From Edaphobacter modestus (lineage in GTDB: Bacteria > Acidobacteriota > Terriglobia > Terriglobales > Acidobacteriaceae): a stretch of 64,000 nt of DNA. The translations under genes and the position numbers were made by a program. The notes under the pieces were generated by a model. The model was not told where the DNA came from. It ran no database searches and saw nothing but the letters and a program-made list of their open reading frames with translations. Of the stretch, positions 8,282 through 17,545 are shown one piece after another. The number at the start of each line of letters is the position of its first letter. Within the stretch, counting starts at the first letter, position 1. Where the stretch lies: NCBI RefSeq assembly GCF_004217555.1, contig NZ_SHKW01000001.1, forward strand, positions 62,001-126,000. Reading direction: 5' to 3'.

Positions 8282-9948
8282 TTAGTTCAGAAGGTGCCCA
8301 TGCACCTTCTCGAACAGCTTATGATTGTCGCGATAATCTACTCGAATCCCAATCAGAACCGGGCCAGGAATTTCAAATGCTTTTTTGAGCGTTGAGCCGA
8401 TTTGATCGGGTGCGTCGACCATGAACCCGACTGCTCCAAAAGCTTCGGCATACTTCACAACATCGACGGGCCCAAAATCCACTCCTGACCTACTTTTGTA
8501 TTTCGGCTGCTCTTGGACGGCCACCATGTCGTAGGTGCCGTCGATCCAAACCATATGAACGAGATTCAGCTTCAACCTCACTGCCGTCTCTAGTTCCATC
8601 GCGGAAAAGAGAAATCCGCCGTCGCCCGAGATGGACAGCGTTTTTTCGTTTGGGCTTACCAGGCACGATGCGATGCCCCACGGAAGTGCGACACCAAGCG
8701 TCTGTTGACCATTACTGATCAGGATTTGCCGCGCTCGAAAGCTGAAGAGAAAATGCGCGATCCATAGATGAAACGATCCCATATCTAGGCATAGGGTCAC
8801 GTCATCCGCAAGCCACTTCTGGAGTTCTGCGACGATCCTCAGGGGATGGATGGGATTCTCGGTATATCGATCTGCATCTTCGATCCTCAGAGCTCTCTTC
8901 GAGGCAAGAGTCGAGAGGAAGCGTTCGACGTCGGGCGCGAGCACGAGAATACTCAAGAGGTCGGCGAGACCGGTCAAGCTGGTGGCGATATCTCCGAGAA
9001 CCTCGACAGCAGGGGAGTAGAAGTTGTCGACATCCGCTCGCGTGGAATCCACGTGGATGATCCGCGCGGATCGAGGATGATTCCAGATAGAGGGGTCATA
9101 CTCAACGGGATCGTAGCCCACTGTGATGATGACATCGGCCGTAGCCAGAAGTTCGTCTCCCGGCGTATTGTCCAGCTGTCCGATACGTCCGGCAAAGCTC
9201 TTGAAAAGATCGGCGGAGACAGTTCCTACGGCCTGGAAGGTGCCGACGACGGGCAATCCGGTCTTACGAAGAAACGCCCGGACGGCATCGGCATTTTCCG
9301 GTCTGCTCGCCAACAGGCCCAACAAGAGCACGGGCCGTTGCGCACCATTGATGAGCTTTGCGGCATCTACCAGTGATTCACGACTGGCGGGCCCGAATCT
9401 GGGCCTCGCAGGAACATCGAGGGCCTCGCATTTTGCTTCTCCCTCCATGATGTCCTTCGGTAAGTTCACGTACGCCGCGCCTGGACGGTCGGACTCTGCC
9501 GCACGGAAAGCATTTGCCATGACCTCGCCAATGGATTCTGAGGAAGCAACCTCAGCGCAGTACTTTGTTACAGGCTTCAGCATCCAAACCGCCTGCAGAG
9601 TCTGATGGATCTGTTTGAGGCTTTGGGAGGTCGCCACGGACCCACCGAGCGCAACCATCGGATCACCCTCGCTGTTTGCGGTTGCAAGCCCCGTCGTGAG
9701 ATTGCTGACCCCAGGTCCTGACGTGGCGATTACCACTCCAGCTCGGCCTGTCAGTCGTCCGATTCCTCCGGCGATGAACGCCGCATCTTGCTCATGCCGG
9801 CACACTACCGTTTCGATCGAAGAGGACTTTAAGTATCGAAGACCTTGTCGATCTTTGCGCCAGGAATGCCAAACACATGTGTCACCCTGTGCCGCTCCAG
9901 CGATTCCACGACGATTTGTGCACCCGTTTTAGAAGCGTTTGAACTCAT
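8282..9948 (-). pseudogene. alsS: Catabolic acetolactate synthase, N-terminal frameshift
   Basis: The ATG at 9948 (preceded by AGAGAGGA) opens [20 protein letters not shown] and [14 protein letters not shown]. The frame stops near codon 33 at about 9828, and one missing base there restores [19 protein letters not shown], which runs uninterrupted to 8282. The repaired protein is about 555 residues, the length of AlsS/BudB. The catalytic Glu is in RHEQDAAF and the thiamine-diphosphate motif is SISGDGGFLFSAMELETA. The enzyme joins two pyruvates to 2-acetolactate. It is followed upstream on the same strand by the acetolactate decarboxylase, so the pair is an acetoin pathway. An internal start after the lesion would lack the catalytic Glu region start and is unlikely to be active. 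Confidence 0.85.
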
Positions 9949-9974
9949 GATGTCCTCTCTGTGTTCAATGGGGT

Positions 9975-10811
9975 TTATGACTCGTGATTCCGTTCCGCAC
10001 TTATCAGGTCATCACTGGGATCGTGGCTGAGGTTGGCTTTCAGAAATTCCGCGGTCTCAGGCAGAGAGACATGCATCTCGTGCATTGCACATCCACCGAT
10101 CGTCACGTCAACAGCCCTGCACTCCAATACATGGCCACCTCTCTTTCGATCCGCGGACAAGAAGTGGAAATGGTATCCGGGGACACTGAACGATCCGGCA
10201 AATCCTGGCGACCAAAGACCAATGAGCGTGCCTTCTTGATCTTCGAAAGTGAATTCTTTCTGGCCCGACGAAGCGGACTTAAGACCAGTCCCCTGCGGGA
10301 CAGCTTTCATGACTCGCGTCTTCACGAAGGAGAATGTGCCCTCGACACGAAAGGCGTAGAAGACGTTCTCGGACGAGTGGAGTGCATCGCATACGGCGAT
10401 GAGCTCGGAGAAGCTATTCAATTGCTGGGATCGCTTGCCGAACTCGGCGCTGAAGCAAGTCACGACCGCATAAGGAATAAGGCGGTCTCCCTCCACCGTC
10501 GTAACCACGCTATTGGACGCCACGCGGTAACAAACTCCTTCCAGCACGACCATTTCTCCGTCAAGGTCGATAAATGTGCCGAGGCCAAAGTTACCATGAC
10601 ACAGCACCCGAGAGACCCGAACTGCTCCCTGGTAAAGTCCTTCAACGAGTGCCGCCGATGTCGAAACCTGGAACAGGGTATGAATGGGGTGACCCAGGCA
10701 CTGGGAGAGTGCCATGGATACCACATGGTCGCAGCTGGCCTTGTCAGTTTCCATTCGCTCCAAAAGAGCGTTGTAGAGTGAGTCCGGGACATTGCAGGTA
10801 ATGATCTTCAC
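9975..10811 (-). CDS. alsD: Alpha-acetolactate decarboxylase with an N-terminal RHH-like extension
   Basis: 278 residues. The C-terminal about 230 residues are a typical AlsD/Bud[40 protein letters not shown], and the zinc ligands in [19 protein letters not shown]. The enzyme converts 2-acetolactate to acetoin. The first about 42 residues ([20 protein letters not shown], then [11 protein letters not shown]) are not part of the usual enzyme and look like a ribbon-helix-helix (CopG/MetJ-type) DNA-binding fold, beta strand followed by two helices. It is transcribed ahead of alsS with a 26-bp gap. The frame is complete, unlike its partner alsS. The extension could be an autoregulator or only a structural cap; sequence alone cannot decide. 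Confidence 0.88.
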   Translation of the reverse strand: MKIITCNVPDSLYNALLERMETDKASCDHVVSMALSQCLGHPIHTLFQVSTSAALVEGLYQGAVRVSRVLCHGNFGLGTFIDLDGEMVVLEGVCYRVASNSVVTTVEGDRLIPYAVVTCFSAEFGKRSQQLNSFSELIAVCDALHSSENVFYAFRVEGTFSFVKTRVMKAVPQGTGLKSASSGQKEFTFEDQEGTLIGLWSPGFAGSFSVPGYHFHFLSADRKRGGHVLECRAVDVTIGGCAMHEMHVSLPETAEFLKANLSHDPSDDLISAERNHES

Positions 10812-10921
10812 GCTTGACTCCAGAAAGGTGATAGGTGCTTTCGCCTGTAATTAGGGAGAGGCATTCGCACCTTCCACGCCGATGAGAAATGAGAGCAGCA
10901 CAATTGCCCTGCCCTCAGGGG

Positions 10922-11574
10922 TTACTTAGTGAGATCCTTCAGGGTTTTGAGGTCATCTACGATGTAGGCCATTGAGGCACGGATGCCCTTGCCGCAACGA
11001 ATCGGGGCAAGATCCGAAATCTCTTCTCCGTCCGCAACGGGCAAGGTGACGAGGCCCTCGCTGACCCAGGCTTGTTCGACCTTGACGTCATGCGGTATGT
11101 TTTCGACAAGTTCGTGGACAGCGGGCTTGTCTTGTTTGTCAGCAGCGAGTCGCGGCGTATGCAACAGGTTGACAATCGGCCGTTGCTTCAGAACTGAGGG
11201 GTCGGTCACCGGCTCCTTCAGCGTAACCATACCTTGAGCCAGACGGCGGCCACTCGCGGTCAGCGAGCCTGCGAATTTCGATCCGGGCGCCAGGGCTGGG
11301 CCCGCCTTGCCGGTCGCAGCATAGTAGCGGGTCTGAAAGACCTGTTCTATAAAGAGGGCGTCAACAAGAAGAAAAACTCACGATACTGGTATCGCGCCGG
11401 ATCTAGGCCTGTGAACTGCCAGTCATAGAAGAGAGCATTGCCGTGCCCTTCAGACGCCGGATCAGGATCAAGTCCAGGAGGGAGTACAGCAGCTACAGCG
11501 GCCGGATCGGACCAGAATTCAATGTTGAGGAAGTCGGCTGAATAGTACCAGGGCTGCGGCGGGTTGAGTGTCAC
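10922..11574 (-). pseudogene. Acetoacetate decarboxylase-like gene, frameshift and internal deletion
   Basis: The start (11574) encodes NPPQPWYYSADFLNIEFWSD ... ALFYDWQFTGLDPARYQYREFF, an N-terminus of the acetoacetate decarboxylase (ADC) family. After a frame change near 11350 the sequence jumps to QTRYYAATGKAGPALAPGSK and continues to VDDLKTLKDLTK at 10922. The segment that normally holds the centre of the fold between these parts, roughly thirty residues, is missing. The rest stays well conserved. The family includes decarboxylases and aldolase-dehydratases, so substrate is uncertain. Its promoter (11740-11785) carries the regulon box. Confidence 0.75.
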
Positions 11575-11739
11575 TTTCCTTTCGGCGTATGCGGATAGTT
11601 GAAGCCTTTGAGCATCGATATTCTCCTTGCGCCGGGATTCATTTCAGGGTTTTGTCACGATCGCTACGAGACTCAGTGAGATACCCGCAGGAATGACCAC
11701 CGAAAGATACTGCCCGACCTAACACCTAGCACAACGCAA

Positions 11740-11785
11740 ATACTATCGCCGCATGTTTATTGCGAAAATTACATGTTCCTAGTAC
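11740..11785 (-). promoter_or_regulatory. Regulon box plus -10, promoter of the ADC-like gene
   Basis: Read toward the gene the box is GTACTAGGAACATGTAAT (11785-11768) and TAGTAT follows at 11745-11740 after 22 bp. The divergent Tlc operon has its own inverted box 59 bp away. The whole 355-bp gap 11575-11930 contains these two promoters and nothing else I can identify. Confidence 0.65.
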
Positions 11786-11844
11786 GCATCACGCTGTCGT
11801 TGTGTCGACGCTCTTCCATAGGGAAACATGTAGAACTCGGCGGA

Positions 11845-11891
11845 TTACTAGGAAGATGTAATGGGAATCATGCCATGAACCTCGTTACGAT
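11845..11891 (+). promoter_or_regulatory. Regulon box plus -10, promoter of the Tlc/Omp85/kinase operon
   Basis: Box TTACTAGGAAGATGTAAT (11845-11862) is followed after 23 bp by TACGAT (11886-11891). The same TACGAT hexamer serves the stress-protein and aldehyde dehydrogenase promoters. Predicted transcription start near 11898 excludes the upstream TTG at 11895 and supports ATG 11931. Confidence 0.65.
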
Positions 11892-11930
11892 GCATTGATA
11901 CGTGAGGTCACGATTCTGCGGCGAGGGTTA

Positions 11931-13325
11931 ATGGGAGCGTTCGATACAAAGCCTGACAGAGTAGCATACGCCACGTCGTCGGTAACGAATGCGGCATCCA
12001 TTGGCGCTGATTTGCAACCTGGGAAGAACCTTTTGGAGAGGTTCCTTTCGGTCGTATGTGATGTTCGCCCGGGAGAAGGTCCGGGCGCGTTGATCCTTAC
12101 GATCAATCTCTTCACGTTGCTCGGGGCGTATTACCTTCTGAAGATTGTCAGAGAGTCGCTCATACTCGCCGAAGGTGGAGCAGAGGTTAAAGCGTACTCG
12201 TCTGCTGCGCAGGCGATCATTTTGCTCGGAGTCGTGCCTCTGTATGGCTGGATCGGAACTCAGCTAAACCGGAATCGGCTTTTGCGTTGGTCAACACTGT
12301 TCTTTGCATCAAACCTGCTCATCTTCTATTTCGCTGGCCAGGCCGGTGCTCGAATCGGTGTCGTGTACTACATCTGGGTCGGGATCTTCAATGTCTTCAC
12401 CGTGGCTCAACTTTGGGCTTTTGCGACAGACCTCTTTTCTCTGGAGCAAGGCAAAAGACTTTTCCCGCTACTCGGCTCTGGAGCGTCGGCTGGAGCGGTC
12501 GCAGGGGCTTGGATTGCAGGACGACTGATCAAACCACTTGGCCCTTACAAGATCATGCTCATCGCGGTCGCTGCATTGTGTATTTGCGCTGCTCTGACGC
12601 GGCTGGCGGGCTACATCATCACGAAGCGTGGCGGAGAGCTCGAGAAGAAGAAAGACCAGGCGACCCTCAGCAGTGAAGGCGGTTTTGAGCTTCTGATGCG
12701 CGATCGCTACCTGATGCTGATCGCGATTCTCACAGTTCTGCTCAATATCGTGAGCCTTTCCGGTGACTTCATCTTCGGCAAACTGCTCGTGGATCAGACG
12801 AACCACGTGGTCGGCACCGGGGCCTCACTCATGAAGGCACGCAAGGCTTACATCGGGTTTTACTATGCCTCCTACTACGAGTGGACGAACGCTGTCAGCC
12901 TAATTATCCAGACATTCCTTGTTTCCCGCATCTACAAGAGGTTTGGCGTGCGTGGATCCCTGTTCGTCCTTCCGGTAATTTCACTTGCTACCTTCGTAAC
13001 GATTCTCGCAAACCCGATTCTGCAGGTCGTGCGCGTCCTGAAGATCGCTGAAAACTCCACGAACTACTCGCTTCAGAACACTGTTAGGGCGGCCCTGTTG
13101 CTCCCTACATCAAGAGAAGCCAAATACAAAGCAAAAGCGGCGATTGAGACTTTCTGTGTCCGTCTAGGTGATGTCTTGCAGGCTGGGGTCATCTTTATCG
13201 GCACGTCACTCCATTTCGGAGTGCAGGCATTTGCGGGAATGACATTGGCGATCACACTGCTGTGGCTCTTCGTGGCATTCAAGCTTTATCAGGAACACAA
13301 GCAAAAGGTACCGGAATTCCACTAG
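11931..13325 (+). CDS. Tlc-like (ATP/ADP translocase-type) membrane carrier 1
   Basis: 464 residues with about 11-12 hydrophobic segments. The pattern LLGAYYLLKIVRESLILAEG ... VVPLYGWIGTQLNRNRLLRW ... QGKRLFPLLGSGASAGAVAG resembles the nucleotide-transporter (Tlc, NTP/NDP antiporter) branch of the MFS superfamily found in chlamydiae, rickettsiae and scattered free-living bacteria. Family placement is from motif memory and is moderate; the substrate is not shown. ATG 11931 has GAGGG upstream. It is followed after 20 bp by a second carrier of the same type and then by an outer-membrane barrel, an exported kinase-like protein and a phosphatase. Its boxed promoter suggests induction with the respiratory operon. 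Confidence 0.75.
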   Translation: MGAFDTKPDRVAYATSSVTNAASIGADLQPGKNLLERFLSVVCDVRPGEGPGALILTINLFTLLGAYYLLKIVRESLILAEGGAEVKAYSSAAQAIILLGVVPLYGWIGTQLNRNRLLRWSTLFFASNLLIFYFAGQAGARIGVVYYIWVGIFNVFTVAQLWAFATDLFSLEQGKRLFPLLGSGASAGAVAGAWIAGRLIKPLGPYKIMLIAVAALCICAALTRLAGYIITKRGGELEKKKDQATLSSEGGFELLMRDRYLMLIAILTVLLNIVSLSGDFIFGKLLVDQTNHVVGTGASLMKARKAYIGFYYASYYEWTNAVSLIIQTFLVSRIYKRFGVRGSLFVLPVISLATFVTILANPILQVVRVLKIAENSTNYSLQNTVRAALLLPTSREAKYKAKAAIETFCVRLGDVLQAGVIFIGTSLHFGVQAFAGMTLAITLLWLFVAFKLYQEHKQKVPEFH

Positions 13326-13345
13326 TTCACCGTCGTGGCTTATAC

Positions 13346-14635
13346 ATGATCAAGAGCTTCACAACTCGTCTTAGCGACAGTTCATTTCCGATTCTCGTAC
13401 TGTCCTACTCGATTCTCATGATGCACTACGTCTTCAGTAGAGCGTTCAGGGATTCGTTGCTGGGATCTCGACTGCCGGTGTCCGAGCTTGCAGGCCTTAC
13501 CTTCCTTGGCACATTGCTCGCAATCACGTTGAGTCTAGTCTGCTCTTTGTTCCTGCGATCAAGTGCCCGCATTCATGTAATTCGGTTCTTCTACCTGATA
13601 AATGCTGTTGCTGAGACCATCATCGCGTTCCAGTACCAAACACACAGTTGGATGCTGAGGGCGTATTACATCGAAGTGTCTGCCTCCACGGCAATTGGCT
13701 TGTCCCTGATCTGGGTATTAATTGGAGACTGGACGAGCAACTGCAACCAGGGCAATACCAACAAGGTGCCCTCGGTTCTCATCTCGGGCACGGCAGCGGG
13801 TATGTTTGCTGGTTTCGGGCTGGTCCATTTGCCTTCGGCAAGTAATTTCCGAGCATCGCTACTGATGTTGGCTGTGATGGATGTCTGTGTTTCCGCTTTC
13901 CTTCTCCTTCACAGAGACGGTAGTTGTGTGACAGCCGGTAAGAAGAGATTTGAAGATCTAAACGAAGTCGGCAAGCACTGGTCAAGCGCGGTCGTTCGAA
14001 TGCTCGCGATCGTCACGATCCTCGGGGCCACCGCATCGACACTTCTGGATCTCGTATTTCGAGTACGAGTAGCAGAACACTTTGGTTCTCAGGCCGACCG
14101 AATCCACTTCTTGGGGGCACTGCAGGGGTTTCTTTGCCTCGGCGCGTTGCTCTCACAGTTTGCGGTCCGGCGGATTACGGGCGGTCCTTGGGCAAAGCGT
14201 TGTCTCACCCTTTACCCCGGCATCCTGACTGCGGCCGCACTGGCAAGCGTGGCGATGCCTGTCTTTCATGTGTTTGAGTTCCTTCGTATCGGGGAGTATT
14301 CACTGCGGAATTCAGCATCGCGTTGCGGTATTGAGATGGTCTACGCAGCGTTACCGGACAGGTTGCGAGTCGAGGTGCGTCCGCTCGTGGATGTGGTAGG
14401 TGAGCGTCTCGGCGATATGTCCGCAGCCGGCATATTGCACCTGCTCCTCTTGGGGCGCACTGGCATGAATTTCGGATACACCCTGCTCGTCGTTGCATCG
14501 CTCGGAACCGCTCTCTGGATCTGTAGTGAGTGGCTCTTGCGACGCGTGGATCACATGAAAGCTGTTGCGGAAAGTGATAACGAAACCCAACTGCCTCTTC
14601 AGAAGCTTGCTCGAGAGGGAGCAGTTCTCGCTTGA
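13346..14635 (+). CDS. Tlc-like membrane carrier 2
   Basis: 429 residues with about 11-12 predicted membrane spans, structurally parallel to the preceding carrier but strongly diverged: SYSILMMHYVFSRAFRDSLL corresponds to the first-helix region of carrier 1, and GEYSLRNSASRCGIEMVYAA and VEVRPLVDVVGERLGD to its C-terminal part (NYSLQNTVRAALLLP, AAIETFCVRLGD). The tandem arrangement suggests an old duplication that may form a heterodimer or a pair of related carriers. ATG 13346 starts 20 bp after the first gene; no good ribosome binding site is visible, so translational coupling is likely. Substrate unknown. Confidence 0.7.
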   Translation: MIKSFTTRLSDSSFPILVLSYSILMMHYVFSRAFRDSLLGSRLPVSELAGLTFLGTLLAITLSLVCSLFLRSSARIHVIRFFYLINAVAETIIAFQYQTHSWMLRAYYIEVSASTAIGLSLIWVLIGDWTSNCNQGNTNKVPSVLISGTAAGMFAGFGLVHLPSASNFRASLLMLAVMDVCVSAFLLLHRDGSCVTAGKKRFEDLNEVGKHWSSAVVRMLAIVTILGATASTLLDLVFRVRVAEHFGSQADRIHFLGALQGFLCLGALLSQFAVRRITGGPWAKRCLTLYPGILTAAALASVAMPVFHVFEFLRIGEYSLRNSASRCGIEMVYAALPDRLRVEVRPLVDVVGERLGDMSAAGILHLLLLGRTGMNFGYTLLVVASLGTALWICSEWLLRRVDHMKAVAESDNETQLPLQKLAREGAVLA

Positions 14636-14668
14636 CGAAAGGAAGATTGCTGCAGGAGGCAGACGATT

Positions 14669-15940
14669 ATGACCAGAAATGTTTTTCGAACGATTGCAGT
14701 AAGTGCAACTATCGTACTAGGTTGCTTAAGCTGCGTGTCCAGTTTGGCGCAGGAGATCCAGGTGCCGTCCACAGGGGATACGGCCTCCGGAATCATCGAC
14801 GCCGAGAAAGCCAAGGCAAAGTCCTTGAGCCCTGTCGCGCCATCGCACGGGGAGGAGGAGTTCGATCGATACGAAGAGAAGATCCTTGATCCACTCACCA
14901 ATCCCAACAGTCTGACTTTCAAAGCTGGGGGGTTGCCCACCGGGGGAGGATTCTCCCTCGGCCCGCGGTACATCCGACGTGACTGGCTACACGAACATTT
15001 GATCAGCGACAGCTATCTGGTTGGCTCAACAAAGAAGTGGTACAAGGGGCAGTCAACTCTCGATTTCGTCGGGTTGATGGATAACCATCTGCAACTTACA
15101 GCAGCCGGTGCATACCAAAATGCGGCCTCTATGCCCTACTACGGAGAAGGCTCAAATTCCAGCAAGGACAACCGGAGTGACTTCCGCCGTGAATTCACGA
15201 GTGCACACTTCGGCGGCCAGTTCCATTTTCTCGATCAGAAGCTGTCGGCTGGTTACTCTGTCGGTGGTCTCCTCGTAAACGTCGGACCTGGGGATCAAGG
15301 TGGCTGGCCGTCAACAGACAAGATCTTCAACGAGGCCAACACACCGGGTCTGGAGAAGCAGTCGAATTTCATCACCGGAACGGCATCGATCACTGCCAAT
15401 CTAACGACCCCAAGCTTCAGCAATCCCAAAGGGCTGATTCTCGAGGCCCAGGATACGCAGTTCTGGGATAGAAGCGGCAACAACTCGTCCTTTCATTTAC
15501 TGCAGACCCAGGCTACGTATTACGTTCCTTTCATCAATGGGATGAGAACTCTTGCATTTCGAGCGCGCAACGAAACAACGTTTCACGCTGATGGACAGCA
15601 GGTCCCGTTCTATCTCCAGCCAACACTTGGCGGTCCCAATGACCTCCGGGGCTATGAGCGCTACCGGTATTACGGCAATGGCTCCTCTCTACTCAGCGGC
15701 GAGTACAAGTGGTCGGTCGCAGGAAGCGTCGAGATGGCCCTGTTCGGTGACGGCGGTAATGTCTACAGTCGTGCTGGCCTGATCGGGCTTCGTGAGTTGC
15801 GCGGTGACGGCGGTTTCGGTGTCAGGTTCAAAAACAAGCAGCAAGAGATTATGCGGTTCGACGTCGGCTTTTCGCCAGAAGGAGTCAAAGTATGGTTCGT
15901 CTTCAACAATGCGTTCGGAAGACTCTATCGTTCGTTCTAG
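14669..15940 (+). CDS. Omp85/BamA-TamA-type outer-membrane beta-barrel protein
   Basis: 423 residues with a signal peptide (TIVLGCLSCVSSLAQ), a short periplasmic region and a C-terminal barrel ending in Phe (AFGRLYRSF), as required for outer-membrane insertion. GGPNDLRGYERYRYYGNGS is the LRGY motif of the Omp85 superfamily, followed by GEYKWSVAGSVEMALFGDGG and GDGGFGVRFKNKQQEIMRFD. No POTRA domains are evident, so it is a short Omp85-like channel and not the essential BamA. The following gene starts inside its last 49 bp, so the two are translationally coupled. It could export, insert or serve as a channel for the neighbouring exported proteins. Confidence 0.85.
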   Translation: MTRNVFRTIAVSATIVLGCLSCVSSLAQEIQVPSTGDTASGIIDAEKAKAKSLSPVAPSHGEEEFDRYEEKILDPLTNPNSLTFKAGGLPTGGGFSLGPRYIRRDWLHEHLISDSYLVGSTKKWYKGQSTLDFVGLMDNHLQLTAAGAYQNAASMPYYGEGSNSSKDNRSDFRREFTSAHFGGQFHFLDQKLSAGYSVGGLLVNVGPGDQGGWPSTDKIFNEANTPGLEKQSNFITGTASITANLTTPSFSNPKGLILEAQDTQFWDRSGNNSSFHLLQTQATYYVPFINGMRTLAFRARNETTFHADGQQVPFYLQPTLGGPNDLRGYERYRYYGNGSSLLSGEYKWSVAGSVEMALFGDGGNVYSRAGLIGLRELRGDGGFGVRFKNKQQEIMRFDVGFSPEGVKVWFVFNNAFGRLYRSF

Positions 15941-17508
15941 TGGGTGTGGCTTGCCAGGCCACAGCAGGCATCGCTCAGCAGTACCGACCGGATGACCCTA
16001 TCCAGAAAGTACCCGAGATCGGGACTGCACAAAACGCCGGAGTACAGAGCATCAATGCGATCTACGATTTTATGTACCACTCCGCGAAATACAAGACGCC
16101 TCCTGCGACACCAAGCCTGGGCGTCAATACTCTCGGAGAAGTTCCTGACTCGAGCTGGTTCACGAATCGTCTGCCGCTGAGGAGAGAGGAACTCCAGAAG
16201 GGAGTGCGGGTTCATGGTGGTCCGCAACCGCCGTTTACTGTCGTCGCTGCGAAGACCGAAGGGGTCACTCCTGGATTTCGCATCAAAGACAGTCGTGGTC
16301 TCACATACTTTATAAAAGTTGATCCTTCGACAAATCCCGAGATGGCGACCTCGGCCGATGTGATGGGCGCGCTCTTCCTCTATGCCGCTGGTTATAACGT
16401 CCCCGAAAATTACATCCTGCTCGCACACCGTGAAGACTTCCGCTTGTCGGAGAAGGCGACGATCACCGCGCTTTCTGGCAAGAAACACCCGATGAATCGT
16501 TCTCAACTCGAGAAGATTCTGGATGCGGTGCCGGTAGAGTCCGATGGCCGCGTACGGCTGATGGCCAGTCTTTCTATGTCGGGCCGCATCATCGGGCCCT
16601 TCCGATACGAGTTCGTGCGGAGCGACGACCCAAATGACTTGATTCCGCACGACCGCCGCCGCGATCTTCGCGGTCTCGAGGTTCTGTTTGCGTGGCTCAA
16701 TCACACGGATGCGAAAGGAGACAACAGCCTCGATTCTGTTGAAGGAAAGGGATCCGATGCCAGAATCGTTCACCATCTTCTCGACTTTGGAGACTCATTC
16801 GGGAGCGACAGCGATATCGCCAAGGATCCTCGGCATGGGCAGGAGTTCTGGCTGCCCACGAGCCGAGAACAAGCTAACCGCGCTATGACGCTTGGACTCG
16901 TCCCGACTTCCTGGGAGAAAGCGAAGTATCCGCACCATCTGCCGGCAGCAGGAAACTTCACAACGACAGGCTTCGACCCGCTGACATGGAAGCCTAACTA
17001 TCCGAACCCTGCGTTTCTCGAAATGACGCCACAAGACGCATATTGGGGAGCCAAACGGGTGATGTTCTTCAGTAATGAAGACATTCGAGCCATCGTGGAA
17101 CAGGGTCAGTTCTCCAATCCCGAAGTAACGGATTACATCACGAAGATTCTCATCGCTCGTCGAGATCTTATTGGGAAGGCATGGTTTTCACAGGTGGCGC
17201 CTCTTGAGGACTTCGTCGTCGCAGATGGAAGACTGCGCTTCACCGACCTGGGAGAGAAGTATGGGGTTCTTTCAGCTTCCATTTACAGCTACTCCTGGTT
17301 TTCATTCGACAATCAGTCGGGCCACAAGTCGCCAGTTGCAGGTGTTTCGTCCGACGCGGTTCCGGCGGCTCTGACATCCTCAAGCGAAGGTAGCTTTATG
17401 GGATGCACGTTGACCGATACGATACAAATGCACCGGACGGTAACAGTTGTGTTCAGAAGAGACGGTGATCAGTGGAAGCCCGTAGGGATCGAGAGAACGC
17501 CCCTATAG
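15892..17508 (+). CDS. Exported protein with kinase-fold (HipA/PI3K-like) motifs
   Basis: 538 residues with an N-terminal signal peptide (TLSFVLVGVACQATAGIAQ). I do not know a named family, but the order of motifs is that of a protein-kinase-like fold: a beta-3 lysine in YFIKVDP (Lys142), a following helix TSADVMGALFLYAAGYNVPE, a catalytic-loop-like HTDAKGDN (residues 271-278, Asp273, Lys275, Asn278) and a metal-binding-like LLDFGDSFG (Asp298). HipA and related kinases have the loop N-T-D-x-H-x-K-N in the same place. The protein would act in the periplasm or outside. It overlaps the Omp85 gene by 49 bp and lies 37 bp before an exported phosphatase. Kinase activity is inference; a pseudokinase or another ATP-grasp-like role is possible. 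Confidence 0.6.
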   Translation: MVRLQQCVRKTLSFVLVGVACQATAGIAQQYRPDDPIQKVPEIGTAQNAGVQSINAIYDFMYHSAKYKTPPATPSLGVNTLGEVPDSSWFTNRLPLRREELQKGVRVHGGPQPPFTVVAAKTEGVTPGFRIKDSRGLTYFIKVDPSTNPEMATSADVMGALFLYAAGYNVPENYILLAHREDFRLSEKATITALSGKKHPMNRSQLEKILDAVPVESDGRVRLMASLSMSGRIIGPFRYEFVRSDDPNDLIPHDRRRDLRGLEVLFAWLNHTDAKGDNSLDSVEGKGSDARIVHHLLDFGDSFGSDSDIAKDPRHGQEFWLPTSREQANRAMTLGLVPTSWEKAKYPHHLPAAGNFTTTGFDPLTWKPNYPNPAFLEMTPQDAYWGAKRVMFFSNEDIRAIVEQGQFSNPEVTDYITKILIARRDLIGKAWFSQVAPLEDFVVADGRLRFTDLGEKYGVLSASIYSYSWFSFDNQSGHKSPVAGVSSDAVPAALTSSSEGSFMGCTLTDTIQMHRTVTVVFRRDGDQWKPVGIERTPL

Positions 17509-17545
17509 CAAAGACCGAGAGGCAAGGTGCTGCGAAGGAGCCAGA

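Noticed and set aside
7794..8285. 163-residue plus-strand frame over the sigma-factor remnant
   Set aside because: Antisense to recognisable sigma region 2 sequence and without any family features.
11895..11930. Upstream TTG start for the first Tlc-like carrier
   Set aside because: It would lie at or before the predicted transcription start (about 11898), whereas ATG 11931 has a ribosome binding site.
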